From positions 1 through 60,861 of the forward strand of contig JANJTM010000044.1 of NCBI GenBank assembly GCA_024711125.1: a DNA stretch of 60,861 bases, given 5' to 3'. A model generated the notes under the pieces. It had not been told where the DNA came from. It was given only the letters and a program-made list of their open reading frames with translations, and did no database searches. The DNA is from Rhodothermales bacterium. Lineage in GTDB: Bacteria > Bacteroidota > Rhodothermia > Rhodothermales > UBA10348. Within the stretch, counting starts at the first letter, position 1. Each line of letters starts with the position of its first letter. Positions 1-8,700 of the stretch are shown here, one piece after another. Position numbers and translations under genes: made by a program.

Positions 1-118
1 GACACGGTTCGCGAGGGGTGAATCCGATCGAAGATACATCGTCCGATCTGTTTTCGTCGGCGGCCCAGTGCCCTCGCCCTGACCGTCCGGCTCCCCGTCG
101 ACCCGTGAGTCGAGGCCG

Positions 119-1726
119 TCACCCGGTCGGAGTCGTGTCCAACGGGCGGTACGCCGTGCCCGTGGCCGCGTGCCGCTCGAGTACGGCCGGCAGCCGCAGC
201 AGGAAGTCGGCATAGTCACGCTTCGGCTGCGGCGTCCAGACCATCTCGGCGAGGGCATGGGCTCGCGGGAAGACCATGTACTCGACCTTTTCGGGCGTCT
301 TCATCTGCTCGGTCCACACGTTGCCCTGCGCGCCCAGGACGTGTCGGGCTTCCTCCGGGGTCAGTTCCGCGGGCACCGGGTCGAATTCGTAGACCTGGGC
401 GAGCGGAAGCGGGTAGCCCGACCAGTCGGCCGAGATGGGTTCGGTCTCCTTCGGACCCTGGTAGAAGTCGAAGTAGAGGTGCCTGGTGGGCGACATGATG
501 ACGTCGTGCCCCATGCGCGCCGCCGCGATTCCGCCCTCGGTGCCGCGCCACGACATGACGGTGGCGCCCGGCGCGAGACCGCCCTCGAGGATCTCGTCCC
601 ACCCGATCAGCCGGCGGCCGTTCGCCGACAGGAAGCGCTCGATGCGCTGCACGAACCAGCTCTGCAGTTCGAGTTCGTCGGCCAGGCCCTCGCGGCGGAT
701 GATCTCCTGTGCGAGCGCGCTTTCCTCCCAGCGCGTCTTGGGCACTTCGTCGCCGCCTATGTGGATGAAAGTCGACGGAAAGATGCCCATGATCTCCGTG
801 AGCACGCCCTCGAGGAACGCGAACGTGGCTTCGCTCGGGCAGAACACGTCGTCGTGGATGCCCCAGGTCGTCGACACCTCGCGAGGCTCGGACGAGCAGC
901 CGAGTTCCGGGTAGGCCGCCAGCGCGGCCACCGCGTGCCCCGGCATCTCGATCTCGGGGATCACGGTGATGTACCGCTCGGCCGCGTAGGCCACGATCTC
1001 GCGCATCTGGTCCTGCGTGTAGAACCCGCAATGCTCGATGCCGTCGCCGACGTAGGGGTCGTAATTCTTCTCGAGCACCGTCTCCTTCCGGCACGAACCC
1101 ACCTCGGTCAGGCGCGGGTAGGCCAGGATCTCGGCCCGCCACCCCTGGTCCTCGGTCAGGTGCCAGTGGAACGTGTTGAGCTTCAGCTCGGCCATCCGGT
1201 CGAGGTACTTCTTCACGAACGCGACCGGGAAGAAGTGCCGGCCGACGTCGAGCTGCAGCCCGCGGTACGGGAAGCGGGGCGCGTCGTCGATCTCGACGGC
1301 CGGGATCGACCATTCCGCCCCCGAGCCCGGGACCGGCATCAGCTGGCGCAGGGTCTGCAGGCCGTAGAACAGCCCGGCCGGGTCCGAGCCTGTGAGTTCG
1401 ATGCCGTCCGCCGACACGCGCAGCCGGTACGCCTCGGACCGGCCGTCCGGGGCGATCGAAAGGCGCACGAGTCCGTCGCCGTCGGGTACGATGCTCGTTT
1501 CCGGCCCGCCCGTGTCCCGCACGAGGGCCGACAGCAGGTCGGCGTGGCGCGAGACCTCGGCGCCGGCCACGATGACGACGGCCCCGGGAGGTGCGAAGGC
1601 GCCGTTCCCGACCGTCATCGCGGCCGGAAGCGGCACGAGCGACGGAACCGCCGCCGGTTCGGCGGGCGAGCAGGAGGTCACGGCGACGGAGAGCGCGACG
1701 AGCGCGGAAAGGACGAAGGGGCGCAT
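119..1726 (-). CDS. GH20 beta-N-acetylhexosaminidase, lipoprotein
   Basis: A 535-aa family 20 glycoside hydrolase, expected to remove terminal beta-linked GlcNAc/GalNAc residues from chitin-type oligosaccharides, glycoproteins or cell-wall fragments. The N-terminus is a lipoprotein signal with a VTSC lipobox (Cys19), so the enzyme is probably anchored in the envelope. A GH20b-like N-terminal domain (about 25-150) precedes the catalytic barrel (about 152-510). The barrel shows YRGLQLDVGRHF, FHWHLTEDQGWR and IHIGGDE; Asp326-Glu327 are the expected catalytic pair for substrate-assisted hydrolysis. Length is typical. A TACCTTGGGG promoter-like box lies 22 nt upstream of the ATG. It is transcribed away from the edge of the window and is not visibly coupled to a transporter or a polysaccharide-utilisation operon. 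Confidence 0.93.
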   Translation of the reverse strand: MRPFVLSALVALSVAVTSCSPAEPAAVPSLVPLPAAMTVGNGAFAPPGAVVIVAGAEVSRHADLLSALVRDTGGPETSIVPDGDGLVRLSIAPDGRSEAYRLRVSADGIELTGSDPAGLFYGLQTLRQLMPVPGSGAEWSIPAVEIDDAPRFPYRGLQLDVGRHFFPVAFVKKYLDRMAELKLNTFHWHLTEDQGWRAEILAYPRLTEVGSCRKETVLEKNYDPYVGDGIEHCGFYTQDQMREIVAYAAERYITVIPEIEMPGHAVAALAAYPELGCSSEPREVSTTWGIHDDVFCPSEATFAFLEGVLTEIMGIFPSTFIHIGGDEVPKTRWEESALAQEIIRREGLADELELQSWFVQRIERFLSANGRRLIGWDEILEGGLAPGATVMSWRGTEGGIAAARMGHDVIMSPTRHLYFDFYQGPKETEPISADWSGYPLPLAQVYEFDPVPAELTPEEARHVLGAQGNVWTEQMKTPEKVEYMVFPRAHALAEMVWTPQPKRDYADFLLRLPAVLERHAATGTAYRPLDTTPTG

Positions 1727-1748
1727 CGTGGTGGGGACGGTACTGCGT

Positions 1749-1758
1749 CCCCAAGGTA
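1749..1758 (-). promoter_or_regulatory. Candidate -7 box (TAnnTT type) for the hexosaminidase gene
   Basis: TACCTTGGGG reads on the minus strand, ending 22 nt before the ATG at 1726. It resembles the TAnnTTTG box known from Bacteroidota promoters. No convincing TTG at -33 was seen, so this is a pattern-based suggestion. Confidence 0.3.
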
Positions 1759-1774
1759 CGCCGCGCCGCCCGAT

Positions 1775-2209
1775 CTACCGGACGACGATTCGGATCTCGT
1801 CGCGGTACTGCGCGCCATCCAGCGCCACGTGCGCGCCGTCGGCGAACTGCAGCTTCAGGGTATGCTCGCCGGGTGCCAGGGTCAGCTCGGCCTGGGTGGA
1901 TCCATCCCCGTAGTGGATGTGGTGCTCGTTCTTCGGGATCACCTGTCCGGGCTCGACGAAGAGCGTGTCCACCAGGACGTGCAGGTGGCCGCTGCCTTCC
2001 GCCATGACACCGGCGGGCTGCAGGGTGAGCCCGACGACTTCCATGGAGAGGGCCACGGGGTTCGAGAGCGTATCCCCGTCGGCAGGGGTCAGGAACCGCA
2101 CGGCAACCTCGGCCGCAGGCGCCGGGGCGGGGGTTTCGGTGCGTCCGCCGCACGCGGCGACGAAGAGGACGGCGAAGACGGGCAGGATGAAGCGCATGGT
2201 TCGGGCCAT
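1775..2209 (-). CDS. DUF4399-type lipoprotein
   Basis: A small exported protein of 144 aa. The start is placed at 2209; an in-frame ATG at 2197 is equally possible, and neither has a clear Shine-Dalgarno sequence. The signal peptide ends in a VAACGG lipobox. The mature part has the hallmarks of DUF4399: a GSGHLHVLVD stretch, IP-KNEHHIHYGDG, then LAPGEHTLKLQFAD and a terminal beta strand. The family is found mostly in periplasmic or surface proteins; its function is unknown. A Thr/Ala/Pro-rich linker follows the lipid-modified Cys. It lies 48 bp upstream of the hexosaminidase gene on the same strand, but that gene has its own promoter-like box, so co-transcription is uncertain. Confidence 0.8.
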   Translation of the reverse strand: MARTMRFILPVFAVLFVAACGGRTETPAPAPAAEVAVRFLTPADGDTLSNPVALSMEVVGLTLQPAGVMAEGSGHLHVLVDTLFVEPGQVIPKNEHHIHYGDGSTQAELTLAPGEHTLKLQFADGAHVALDGAQYRDEIRIVVR

Positions 2210-2293
2210 GGGATGGGGGACGGTCCGAACGAGGCGCCCCGGGGCACGTTCCGGAAAAACGGCGTGAAGACGGCGGTCGGCGGGCATCCGGGC

Positions 2294-2303
2294 TATCTTG
2301 GGG
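2294..2303 (+). promoter_or_regulatory. Candidate -7 box (TAnnTT type) for the ABC ATPase gene
   Basis: TATCTTGGGG lies 21 nt upstream of the ATG at 2325. The sequence and spacing nearly match the box upstream of the hexosaminidase gene. No good -33 TTG partner was found. Confidence 0.3.
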
Positions 2304-2324
2304 CCGCGTTCCACCAGGGTTTCC

Positions 2325-2951
2325 ATGATCGAACTCCTCGCAGAAGGCATCGGCCAACGCTTCGGGCGCCGCGTGCTGTTCCGCGGCCTCGGGTTTTCTG
2401 CACGGGGCGGGGAGACGCTGGCCATCACCGGCTCGAACGGCTCGGGCAAGTCCACGCTGGTGCGTATCCTGGCGGGCGTCATGCGGCCGACGAAGGGTTC
2501 GGTGACGCTCTCCCTGCCGTCCGGCCCCGTTCCGGAGGCCGAGCGTCCGTTCGTGACGGGCCTGGTGGCGCCGTACCTGAACGTCTACGACGGGTTCACT
2601 CCGCGGGAGAACCTCGAGTTCGTCGCCCGTGCGCGGAGGCTCCGGGACGCGGCGCGGCGCATCGACGCAGTGCTGGAGCGGGTCACGCTGGCCGATCGCG
2701 CCGACGACCTCGTCGGCACGTTCTCGTCGGGCATGAAGCAGCGCATGCGGTTCGCGGCGGCGCTCGTTGCCGATCCTCCGCTGGTGATCCTCGACGAGCC
2801 GACGTCGAACCTGGACGAGGCGGGCAAACGCACCGTGCGGGGCATCGTGGACTCCTGCGTGGCCGAAGGGCGCCTCGTGCTCGTCGCGACCAACGACGCC
2901 GATGAGGCCGAGGCCTGCGATCGCACGCTCAGCGTCACCGAATTCCGCTGA
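2325..2951 (+). CDS. ABC transporter ATP-binding protein
   Basis: A 208-aa single-domain ABC ATPase. Walker A is GSNGSGKST, the signature is FSSGMKQR, and Walker B with switch is LVILDEPTSNLD. The short length and the N-terminus (IELLAEGIGQRFGRR) resemble the CcmA/heme-exporter-like and gliding or lipid-transport ATPase groups. No permease gene is adjacent, so the substrate cannot be assigned. The start at 2325 is preferred over an upstream in-frame codon because the ABC fold begins there and a promoter-like box sits just upstream. The gene ends head-on with comF; both stop codons fall in one short palindrome. Confidence 0.85.
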   Translation: MIELLAEGIGQRFGRRVLFRGLGFSARGGETLAITGSNGSGKSTLVRILAGVMRPTKGSVTLSLPSGPVPEAERPFVTGLVAPYLNVYDGFTPRENLEFVARARRLRDAARRIDAVLERVTLADRADDLVGTFSSGMKQRMRFAAALVADPPLVILDEPTSNLDEAGKRTVRGIVDSCVAEGRLVLVATNDADEAEACDRTLSVTEFR

Positions 2952-2964
2952 CCGGGCCGGTCAG
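2948..2964. repeat. Perfect 17-bp palindrome spanning two convergent stop codons
   Basis: CTGACCG at 2948-2954 and CGGTCAG at 2958-2964 form a perfect inverted repeat with a 3-nt loop. The TGA of the ABC gene (2949-2951) and the complementary stop of comF (2961-2963) sit in opposite arms. It could act as a minimal bidirectional terminator, but there is no T-tract. Confidence 0.6.
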
Positions 2965-3629
2965 CCGAGAGCGCGGCGCCGTGCCGGCGTCAGCCCGACG
3001 ACGACCGCGTGCACTTCCGTCGCGCCGGCGGCGAGGAGGGCGCGGGCGGCCGAAGCGGCCGTCGATCCGGTGGTGAAGACGTCGTCGACGAGCAGCACCG
3101 GGCCGGAAGGCAGCTCGAGACGGGCTAGGAAGACGTGCGAGCGCCCCGCGGCGCGTTCCACGCGGGCAAGATGCGTGCTCGAGGGATCGGCCCGGACCCG
3201 CTCGAGCGCTTCGATCGGCGCGCCCCCGCCGCCGGCCGAGACGAGCCCACGGGCCAGGTACAGCGCCTGGTTGTAGCCACGCTCCCGCTCCCTCACCCGG
3301 TGCAGCGGCACGGGCACCACGGGGCATCCGCGGAGCGAGGCCGGCACGGGCAGCCGCGCGAGGCGTTCGCCGATCGGGATGCCGGAGAGCGGCATGGATC
3401 GGTATTTCAGGGCGTGGACCAGGGCACGGGCGGCCGATCCGTCCTCCATGAGCCAGAGTCCCGTGACCGAGGCCAGCTCCGGCCATGGGGCCGCGGCCGC
3501 CGCAGCGGTTTCGTCCGGAACGCGAACGAGCGATCGACGGCACGGCGCGCACAGCGTCAGCATTCCGACACGAGGGGCTCCGCACGCGACGCAGGCGTCG
3601 TCGGTCAGGAGGCGTCGCATTGCGGCCAT
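2961..3629 (-). CDS. comF: ComF-family phosphoribosyltransferase
   Basis: A ComF/GntX-type protein of 222 aa, known in the family for a role in natural DNA uptake or processing. The N-terminus has a four-cysteine zinc motif (CVACG...CAPC), and the C-terminal half carries the type I PRTase PRPP loop VLLVDDVFTTGSTAAS. Family segments for substrate and phosphate contacts are also visible (ALKYR, PVPLHRVRERERGYNQA). The ORF is open upstream to a GTG at 3734, but starting at the ATG at 3629 (or 3620) puts the zinc motif where ComF proteins normally begin. No other competence gene is in the window. Confidence 0.85.
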   Translation of the reverse strand: MAAMRRLLTDDACVACGAPRVGMLTLCAPCRRSLVRVPDETAAAAAAPWPELASVTGLWLMEDGSAARALVHALKYRSMPLSGIPIGERLARLPVPASLRGCPVVPVPLHRVRERERGYNQALYLARGLVSAGGGGAPIEALERVRADPSSTHLARVERAAGRSHVFLARLELPSGPVLLVDDVFTTGSTAASAARALLAAGATEVHAVVVGLTPARRRALG

Positions 3630-3814
3630 CGTCGGGCCGGTCGGACCGTACGCCCGAATTGCATGGCAGGCATCGAGAAACGCCGCGGATATGAAATGAA
3701 TAGCACGGTTCACGGGAGTGTCCGGGGGAGTCACGAGGGGATGCCCCGCTGAAATGCCGTATACTCCGGCGCCGGGTCGACCGGCCGAATTCCGAGTACC
3801 GACAGCAGGCGCGC

Positions 3815-4066
3815 ATGGCGAGCAGGAAGCGCAAGGGGATGTGGATCAAGAACACCCACACCCGCCCGGTAGTCATAGAGATGAAGAACCGGACTCTGCA
3901 ACTGGAGCCCGGTCAGGAAGTCGTGGTTTCGGCCGAAGAGGTGCTCGACACGACGCTCCGGGCCAACCTGCAGGTGCGCTCGGTCTCCATCGTGCGGCCG
4001 TCGACCGACGAAGAGGAGGAAAACCTGCTGCGCGAACTGGCCGGCCAGGGTTCCGACGCATCCTAG
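3815..4066 (+). CDS. Small conserved-looking protein of unknown function
   Basis: An 83-aa hydrophilic protein that I do not recognise. It begins with a basic segment (MASRKRKGMWIKN) and continues with a predicted beta-rich core containing LEPGQEVVVSAEEVLD. The C-terminus is acidic (DEEEENLLRELAG). There is no signal peptide or membrane segment. It ends 15 bp before the mannosyltransferase gene on the same strand, which suggests a two-gene operon and perhaps a role in RNA modification. That link rests only on position. Confidence 0.6.
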   Translation: MASRKRKGMWIKNTHTRPVVIEMKNRTLQLEPGQEVVVSAEEVLDTTLRANLQVRSVSIVRPSTDEEEENLLRELAGQGSDAS

Positions 4067-4081
4067 CCCGCGGGACCGACG

Positions 4082-5233
4082 ATGAAGGTGCTTGCCCTGG
4101 AGCCGTGGTACGGCGGTTCCCACCGGAACTTCCTCGACCACCTCGTTCGCCACTCCCGGCACGAATACGAGGCCGTTACCATGACGGCCCGGTTCTGGAA
4201 GTGGCGCATGCACGGCGGGGCCGTGACGATGGCGCGCAAGGCCGAGTCGCTCTACGACGGGACCGGCCGCCCCGACGTCATCTTCGCGACGAGCATGCTG
4301 AACGTGCCGGCGTTCCTCGCGCTCACGCGGCACCGGTTCGCCGACGTGCCCGTCGTGATGTACATGCACGAGAACCAGTTGACGTACCCCCTGCCCGAAG
4401 GCAAGGCACGCGATCACACGTACGCGTACATCAACTACCTCTCGGCGCTCGCTGCCGACCGCATCGTATTCAATTCGCGGTACCACTTCGACGAGTTCAT
4501 GGAGGCGCTTCCGGCGCTGCTGAGGCAGTTTCCGGACTATACGCACCTGCACACGGTCCAGAAGATCAAGGCGAAAAGCTCGGTCCTGCACCTCGGCATG
4601 GACCTGCGCGGTCACGACCAGTACGCCGCCGCCTACACGCCGCATCCCTGGGGGCCGGGCATGCCTCCGCCCATCGTGCTCTGGAACCAGCGCTGGGAGC
4701 ACGACAAGAACCCGGCGGGTTTCTTCCGCCTGATGAACCGGCTGGACGACATCGGGCTGCAGTTCCGCCTGATCCTGGCGGGAGAGCGCTTCGACGAACA
4801 GCCCGAGGAGTTCGAGCGTGCCTTCGAGCGTTACGCCTCCCGGATCCTGCACTACGGCTATGCGGAGGACTTCGCCGAGTATTCCAGGCTCCTGCACCGT
4901 TCGGACCTCGTGGTCTCGACCGCGCGGCACGAGTTCTTCGGCATCTCGCTGATGGAGGCCATCTACTGCGGGTGCCATCCGCTGCTTCCGAACCGGCTGT
5001 CCTACCCGGAGCTGATCCCGGAGTCGCTGCACAAGCCGCTGCTGCATGCCCCGGTCCTGTACGAGGATGAGGACGAGCTCTTCCGCATCCTGTCGGCCAT
5101 CCTGAAAGGGGAGGAGCGGCCGCTTCCGGTTTCCACGCTCAAGGGCATTCCCGAGCACCTCGACTGGCGCAAGCACGTCGTGAAGTTCGACGAGTTGTTC
5201 GACGAGGTGGGCTCGAGGAAGCGGAAGGGCTGA
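4082..5233 (+). CDS. tRNA-queuosine alpha-mannosyltransferase-like glycosyltransferase (DUF3524)
   Basis: A 383-aa GT-B glycosyltransferase. The N-terminal third has the DUF3524 hallmarks LEPWYGGSH, ARFWKWRMHGGA and MYMHENQLTYPL, as in the GTDC1/QTMAN group, whose animal member transfers mannose to queuosine in tRNA-Asp. The C-terminal half has the GT4 nucleotide-sugar region (LWNQRWEHDKNP, then ARHEFFGISLMEAIYCGCHPLLPN). Cytoplasmic; no membrane segment. Its ATG is 15 bp after the 83-aa gene. Whether the bacterial enzyme modifies queuosine or another acceptor cannot be told from sequence, and no queuosine synthesis gene is in the window. Confidence 0.85.
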   Translation: MKVLALEPWYGGSHRNFLDHLVRHSRHEYEAVTMTARFWKWRMHGGAVTMARKAESLYDGTGRPDVIFATSMLNVPAFLALTRHRFADVPVVMYMHENQLTYPLPEGKARDHTYAYINYLSALAADRIVFNSRYHFDEFMEALPALLRQFPDYTHLHTVQKIKAKSSVLHLGMDLRGHDQYAAAYTPHPWGPGMPPPIVLWNQRWEHDKNPAGFFRLMNRLDDIGLQFRLILAGERFDEQPEEFERAFERYASRILHYGYAEDFAEYSRLLHRSDLVVSTARHEFFGISLMEAIYCGCHPLLPNRLSYPELIPESLHKPLLHAPVLYEDEDELFRILSAILKGEERPLPVSTLKGIPEHLDWRKHVVKFDELFDEVGSRKRKG

Positions 5234-5353
5234 TCGGAAGCGGCGGCGTCGTGCAGGGGGCCGTCCGACGCGAGGTCGGCGATGCCCCCCGCAGCGCCCG
5301 GAGCCGTGACGTGCGAACTTGGAAGGAGCAAGGCAACGCGTGGAGGTTTCCCC

Positions 5354-5506
5354 ATGCCGATTCCGAACTCCAAGTCCCCGAAAGGAAAGCCGCTCCCGCC
5401 CGCGGACCGACCGAAACGCACGACGGCGGAGCAGCGGCAGGACCCGCACCACTTCCACCCCAGCCGCGTGACGAAGCAGCGGGTACACAAGCACCGCAGC
5501 CGGTGA
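5354..5506 (+). CDS. Small basic protein (50 aa), unknown
   Basis: The ATG is preceded by a GGAGG ribosome binding site about 8 nt upstream, the main reason to accept it. The 50-aa product is very rich in Lys, Arg, His and Pro (it starts MPIPNSKSPKGKPLPP and ends VTKQRVHKHRSR). It has no signal peptide or hydrophobic segment. Such a composition suits a nucleic-acid- or ribosome-associated protein, but no family is recognised. A small hairpin follows 12 bp after the stop. Confidence 0.45.
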   Translation: MPIPNSKSPKGKPLPPADRPKRTTAEQRQDPHHFHPSRVTKQRVHKHRSR

Positions 5507-5769
5507 TTCCGGCGGCCGAGGGGGCAGGGACCCCCTGTCCACCCGGATACGGTTCGGCGACGTGAGCGCGGGCGCGTGCGAGGACGGAGCGCCGCCCACC
5601 GGCGCGACCGATTCGATGCAATCGTTACATTTCTGGCGAGGCGCGTGGCGCCCGCGCGTCGTACTTATACCCTGTCTCACGCACAGAGGCCCGGTGATCC
5701 GGGCTGCAGCCACTCCACAGCGTATTGTCCCCTCTCGCAGGCCAACGACCGAGCAAGGCGGCGCCGGAT
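5507..5769. other. Intergenic region with a small hairpin
   Basis: A 263-bp gap. A 6-bp stem (AGGGGG/CCCCCT) at 5519-5536 with a 6-nt loop could end the small gene upstream, although no T-run follows. The rest presumably holds the promoter of the sensor gene; TACTTATACC near 5659 is the only weak candidate. Confidence 0.35.
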
Positions 5770-8700
5770 TTGAACCGGAAGATCGGACTGCTCCTCCTCC
5801 TTGCGGCGGCCGCGGCGGGCGGTACGCCATATGCCGGTGCCCAGGTCGTTTCCCCCGGCTTTGCGGTCGAGCAGTTCACGATCGAGGATGGGCTGCCGGT
5901 CAACAGCATCAACTCGCTGCTGACGACGCCCGACGGATACCTTTGGCTGGGCACGCTCGGCGGCCTCGTCCGATTTGACGGAATTCGGTTCACGACCTTC
6001 ACGGCCGGGAATACGCCCGGCATTCCGTCGAATCGCATCGTGGCCCTGTATCGCGGGCGGGGCGAGTCATTCCATTTCTCCACCGAGCGGTTCGACCTGG
6101 TCCGGGTAGATCCGGACAGCATCCGGACTATCGGCCGGTTCCCGGGCCAGATCCGGGCCGTGGAGGAGGACGCCGACGGGGAAACATGGATCGGTTCGCA
6201 CCCGGGCCCGTATCGATACCGCTTCACGCCGGGGGTCGTGCCGGAAGTCCGATTCGACACGGACACGGCCGTGGCCGGGACGTTCGTCGGCGACCTGCAC
6301 CTCGACGGTTCGGGCGTTCTGTGGATGACCGACATGCACACCGGAAGCATCCGGCGGCGCGTCGGAGAGCAGTGGTCGGATGTCGGGACCGTGCCGATCG
6401 TCCGGGACCGGGGGTTGCGGTTTTTCGAGGACCACTCGGGACGCCTCTGGCTGGGTGGAAAGGGGCTGTCCCGGGTCAGGGACGGTCATGTGGAAGCCGT
6501 CCAACTCGAGGGGCCACCGGCGAACGGGCCTCACTTCACCGTCGACGGCATCACCCAGGCCTCCGACGGGTCGCTGGTCATTTCCAACCCGCTCGGACCG
6601 TTTCGTGTGGTCGACGGACGGGTGGTGGTGGGTGGGCAAGGGGCAGGCCCATCCCCTGACTATTCCGGGGCCAATGTCGCCGCCATGGCGACCTGCCCGG
6701 ACGGACGGGTCTGGACCCACCATCGAGGCGCCATCTTTGTCGACTCGAAACCTGCGGGACGCATCGCTCCGTTGATCAGGACCATGTTCTGCGGCCGGGA
6801 GAACAACCTGTGGCTGGGCACGGACGGGGGGTTGTTCCGCGTGCACCGACCGGAAGTCTCCATGGCCGGAGTCCCGGAAGGCCTGAGTACGGAAAACGTC
6901 ACCAATATCATCGAAGACGCGACCGGTGCGGTCCTCGTCTCCGGGCACGGGGACACGTGGGACCGCTTGGTAGAGGGCAGCGCACCCGCTTCATACCGGC
7001 ATACCGCCAACGGGGCGCCGTTCTACCTCGATACATCGGGCTCGCTGTGGCACGGGGCCTTTCGGTGCCCCGCCGAGCGGGCCGCGTCGGACGGGTCCTG
7101 CACGAGGTTCGAGGCCACCCACCCGACTCCGGCGCTGCTTACGGTGCGATCGATCCTGGAAGACCGGACCGGGACCTTCTGGTTCGGCGTCCTGAACGGG
7201 GTGTTCCGGCTGCGCGACGGACTGTGGGAGAAGCCTGAAGCGTCGGTCGACGGGCCCACGACTCCCGTGCGATACCTGCTGGAGAGCCGTTCGGGCGTCC
7301 TCTATATGGCAACCTTCGGGCAGGGGATCGCCGTGCTCGCGCCGGATGCGGCCCGGGGCGACGGACGTTTCCGGTATCTCGCGACGACCGACGGACTCTC
7401 GTCGGACAACATACGCGGGCTGTTCGAGGACGAGGACGGATCGCTCTGGATTGCGACCGAGGACCGGGGTCTGAACCACTATGATCCTTCGACGGGCCGT
7501 ATCACCGTCATCCGGCAGGCCGACGGGCTCTACTCGGACGATCTGCACCAGGTTGTTGCCGACGATTTCGGCCGACTCTGGATGAGTTCGAACCAAGGTC
7601 TCTTCTGGGTGCATCGTGCGGGATTGAAGGCTTTCGTCAAGGGAGATTCCACCCGCGTCGGATCCGTCTTCTATACGGAACAGAGCGGAATGCGCTCGCG
7701 CGAGGCCAACGGCGGTTTCCAGTTCTCGGCAATGAAAGCACGGGACGGTCGCCTGTGGTTCGCGACGCAATCGGGCGTTGCCATCGTCGACCCCGCCGGG
7801 GTAGGCGACTTCCTGGATCCGAGCCCGGTTCTGCTGGAGGAGCTGCAGACGGCGAGGCGTCGGGAGTCGCTGCGAGGCCGGCACGAGGTGCGCCTTGCGG
7901 CAGGAGAACGCACGTTCCGCATCGCCTATACGTCCGTGAACTTCAGTGCGCCCTCGCGGCTGCAATTCCGCTATCGCCTCGAGGGGTATGACGACGAGTG
8001 GATCGATGCGGGGTCCCGTCGCGAGGCCGGCTACACGGGAGTTCCGCCGGGACACTATGCGCTGGTCGTGGCAGCCTCCCAGGGAGATGGGACGTGGAGC
8101 CCGGTATCCATGCCCCTGGACATCGATATCGCGCCGTATCCGCACGAGACCCTGGCATTCAGAGGGTTGCTCCTGCTGGGTGTCCTGGGGCTGGGGTGGG
8201 TCACCGTGAGACGGCGCACGCGAAACCTCGAGGATCGCCGCCGGCAGCTCGAGGCCGAGGTCGAAGAGCGCACCCGGGAGCTGATGGCCGAGAAACGGCG
8301 CACCGAAGAGCAGGGAGAGCAGCTGGTACGGTTGGATCGCCTCAAGAGCCGGTTCTTCGCCAACGTGAGCCACGAGTTCCGAACTCCGCTGACGCTGACG
8401 ATCGGTCCGCTGGAGGACCTCCGGGACGACCCGGAACTGCCCGATTCGGCCCGGGAGGGCGTCGAACAGGCCCTCGCGAACAGCCGGCGCATCCTGCGGC
8501 TCATCAATCGCCTGCTCGATGTGGCGAGGCTCGAAGCCGGGGAGATGCGGCTCGCGGCAAGCCGCCAGGACCTGGCCGCGTTCGTGCGCGTCGCGGCCGA
8601 GCCGTTCGGCCCGCTGATCGAGCGCAAGGGCGTGCATTTCGACGTGCAGACGCCCGCGGTGCCCGTGCCGGTGTGGTTCGACGCGGAGAAACTGGAGCAG

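Noticed and set aside
170-2905. A 911-aa open frame on the plus strand over the hexosaminidase and ABC genes
   Set aside because: It lies opposite or out of frame with genes having clear catalytic motifs, has Arg/Gly/His-rich low-complexity translation, and matches no family. Long antisense frames are expected at this GC content.
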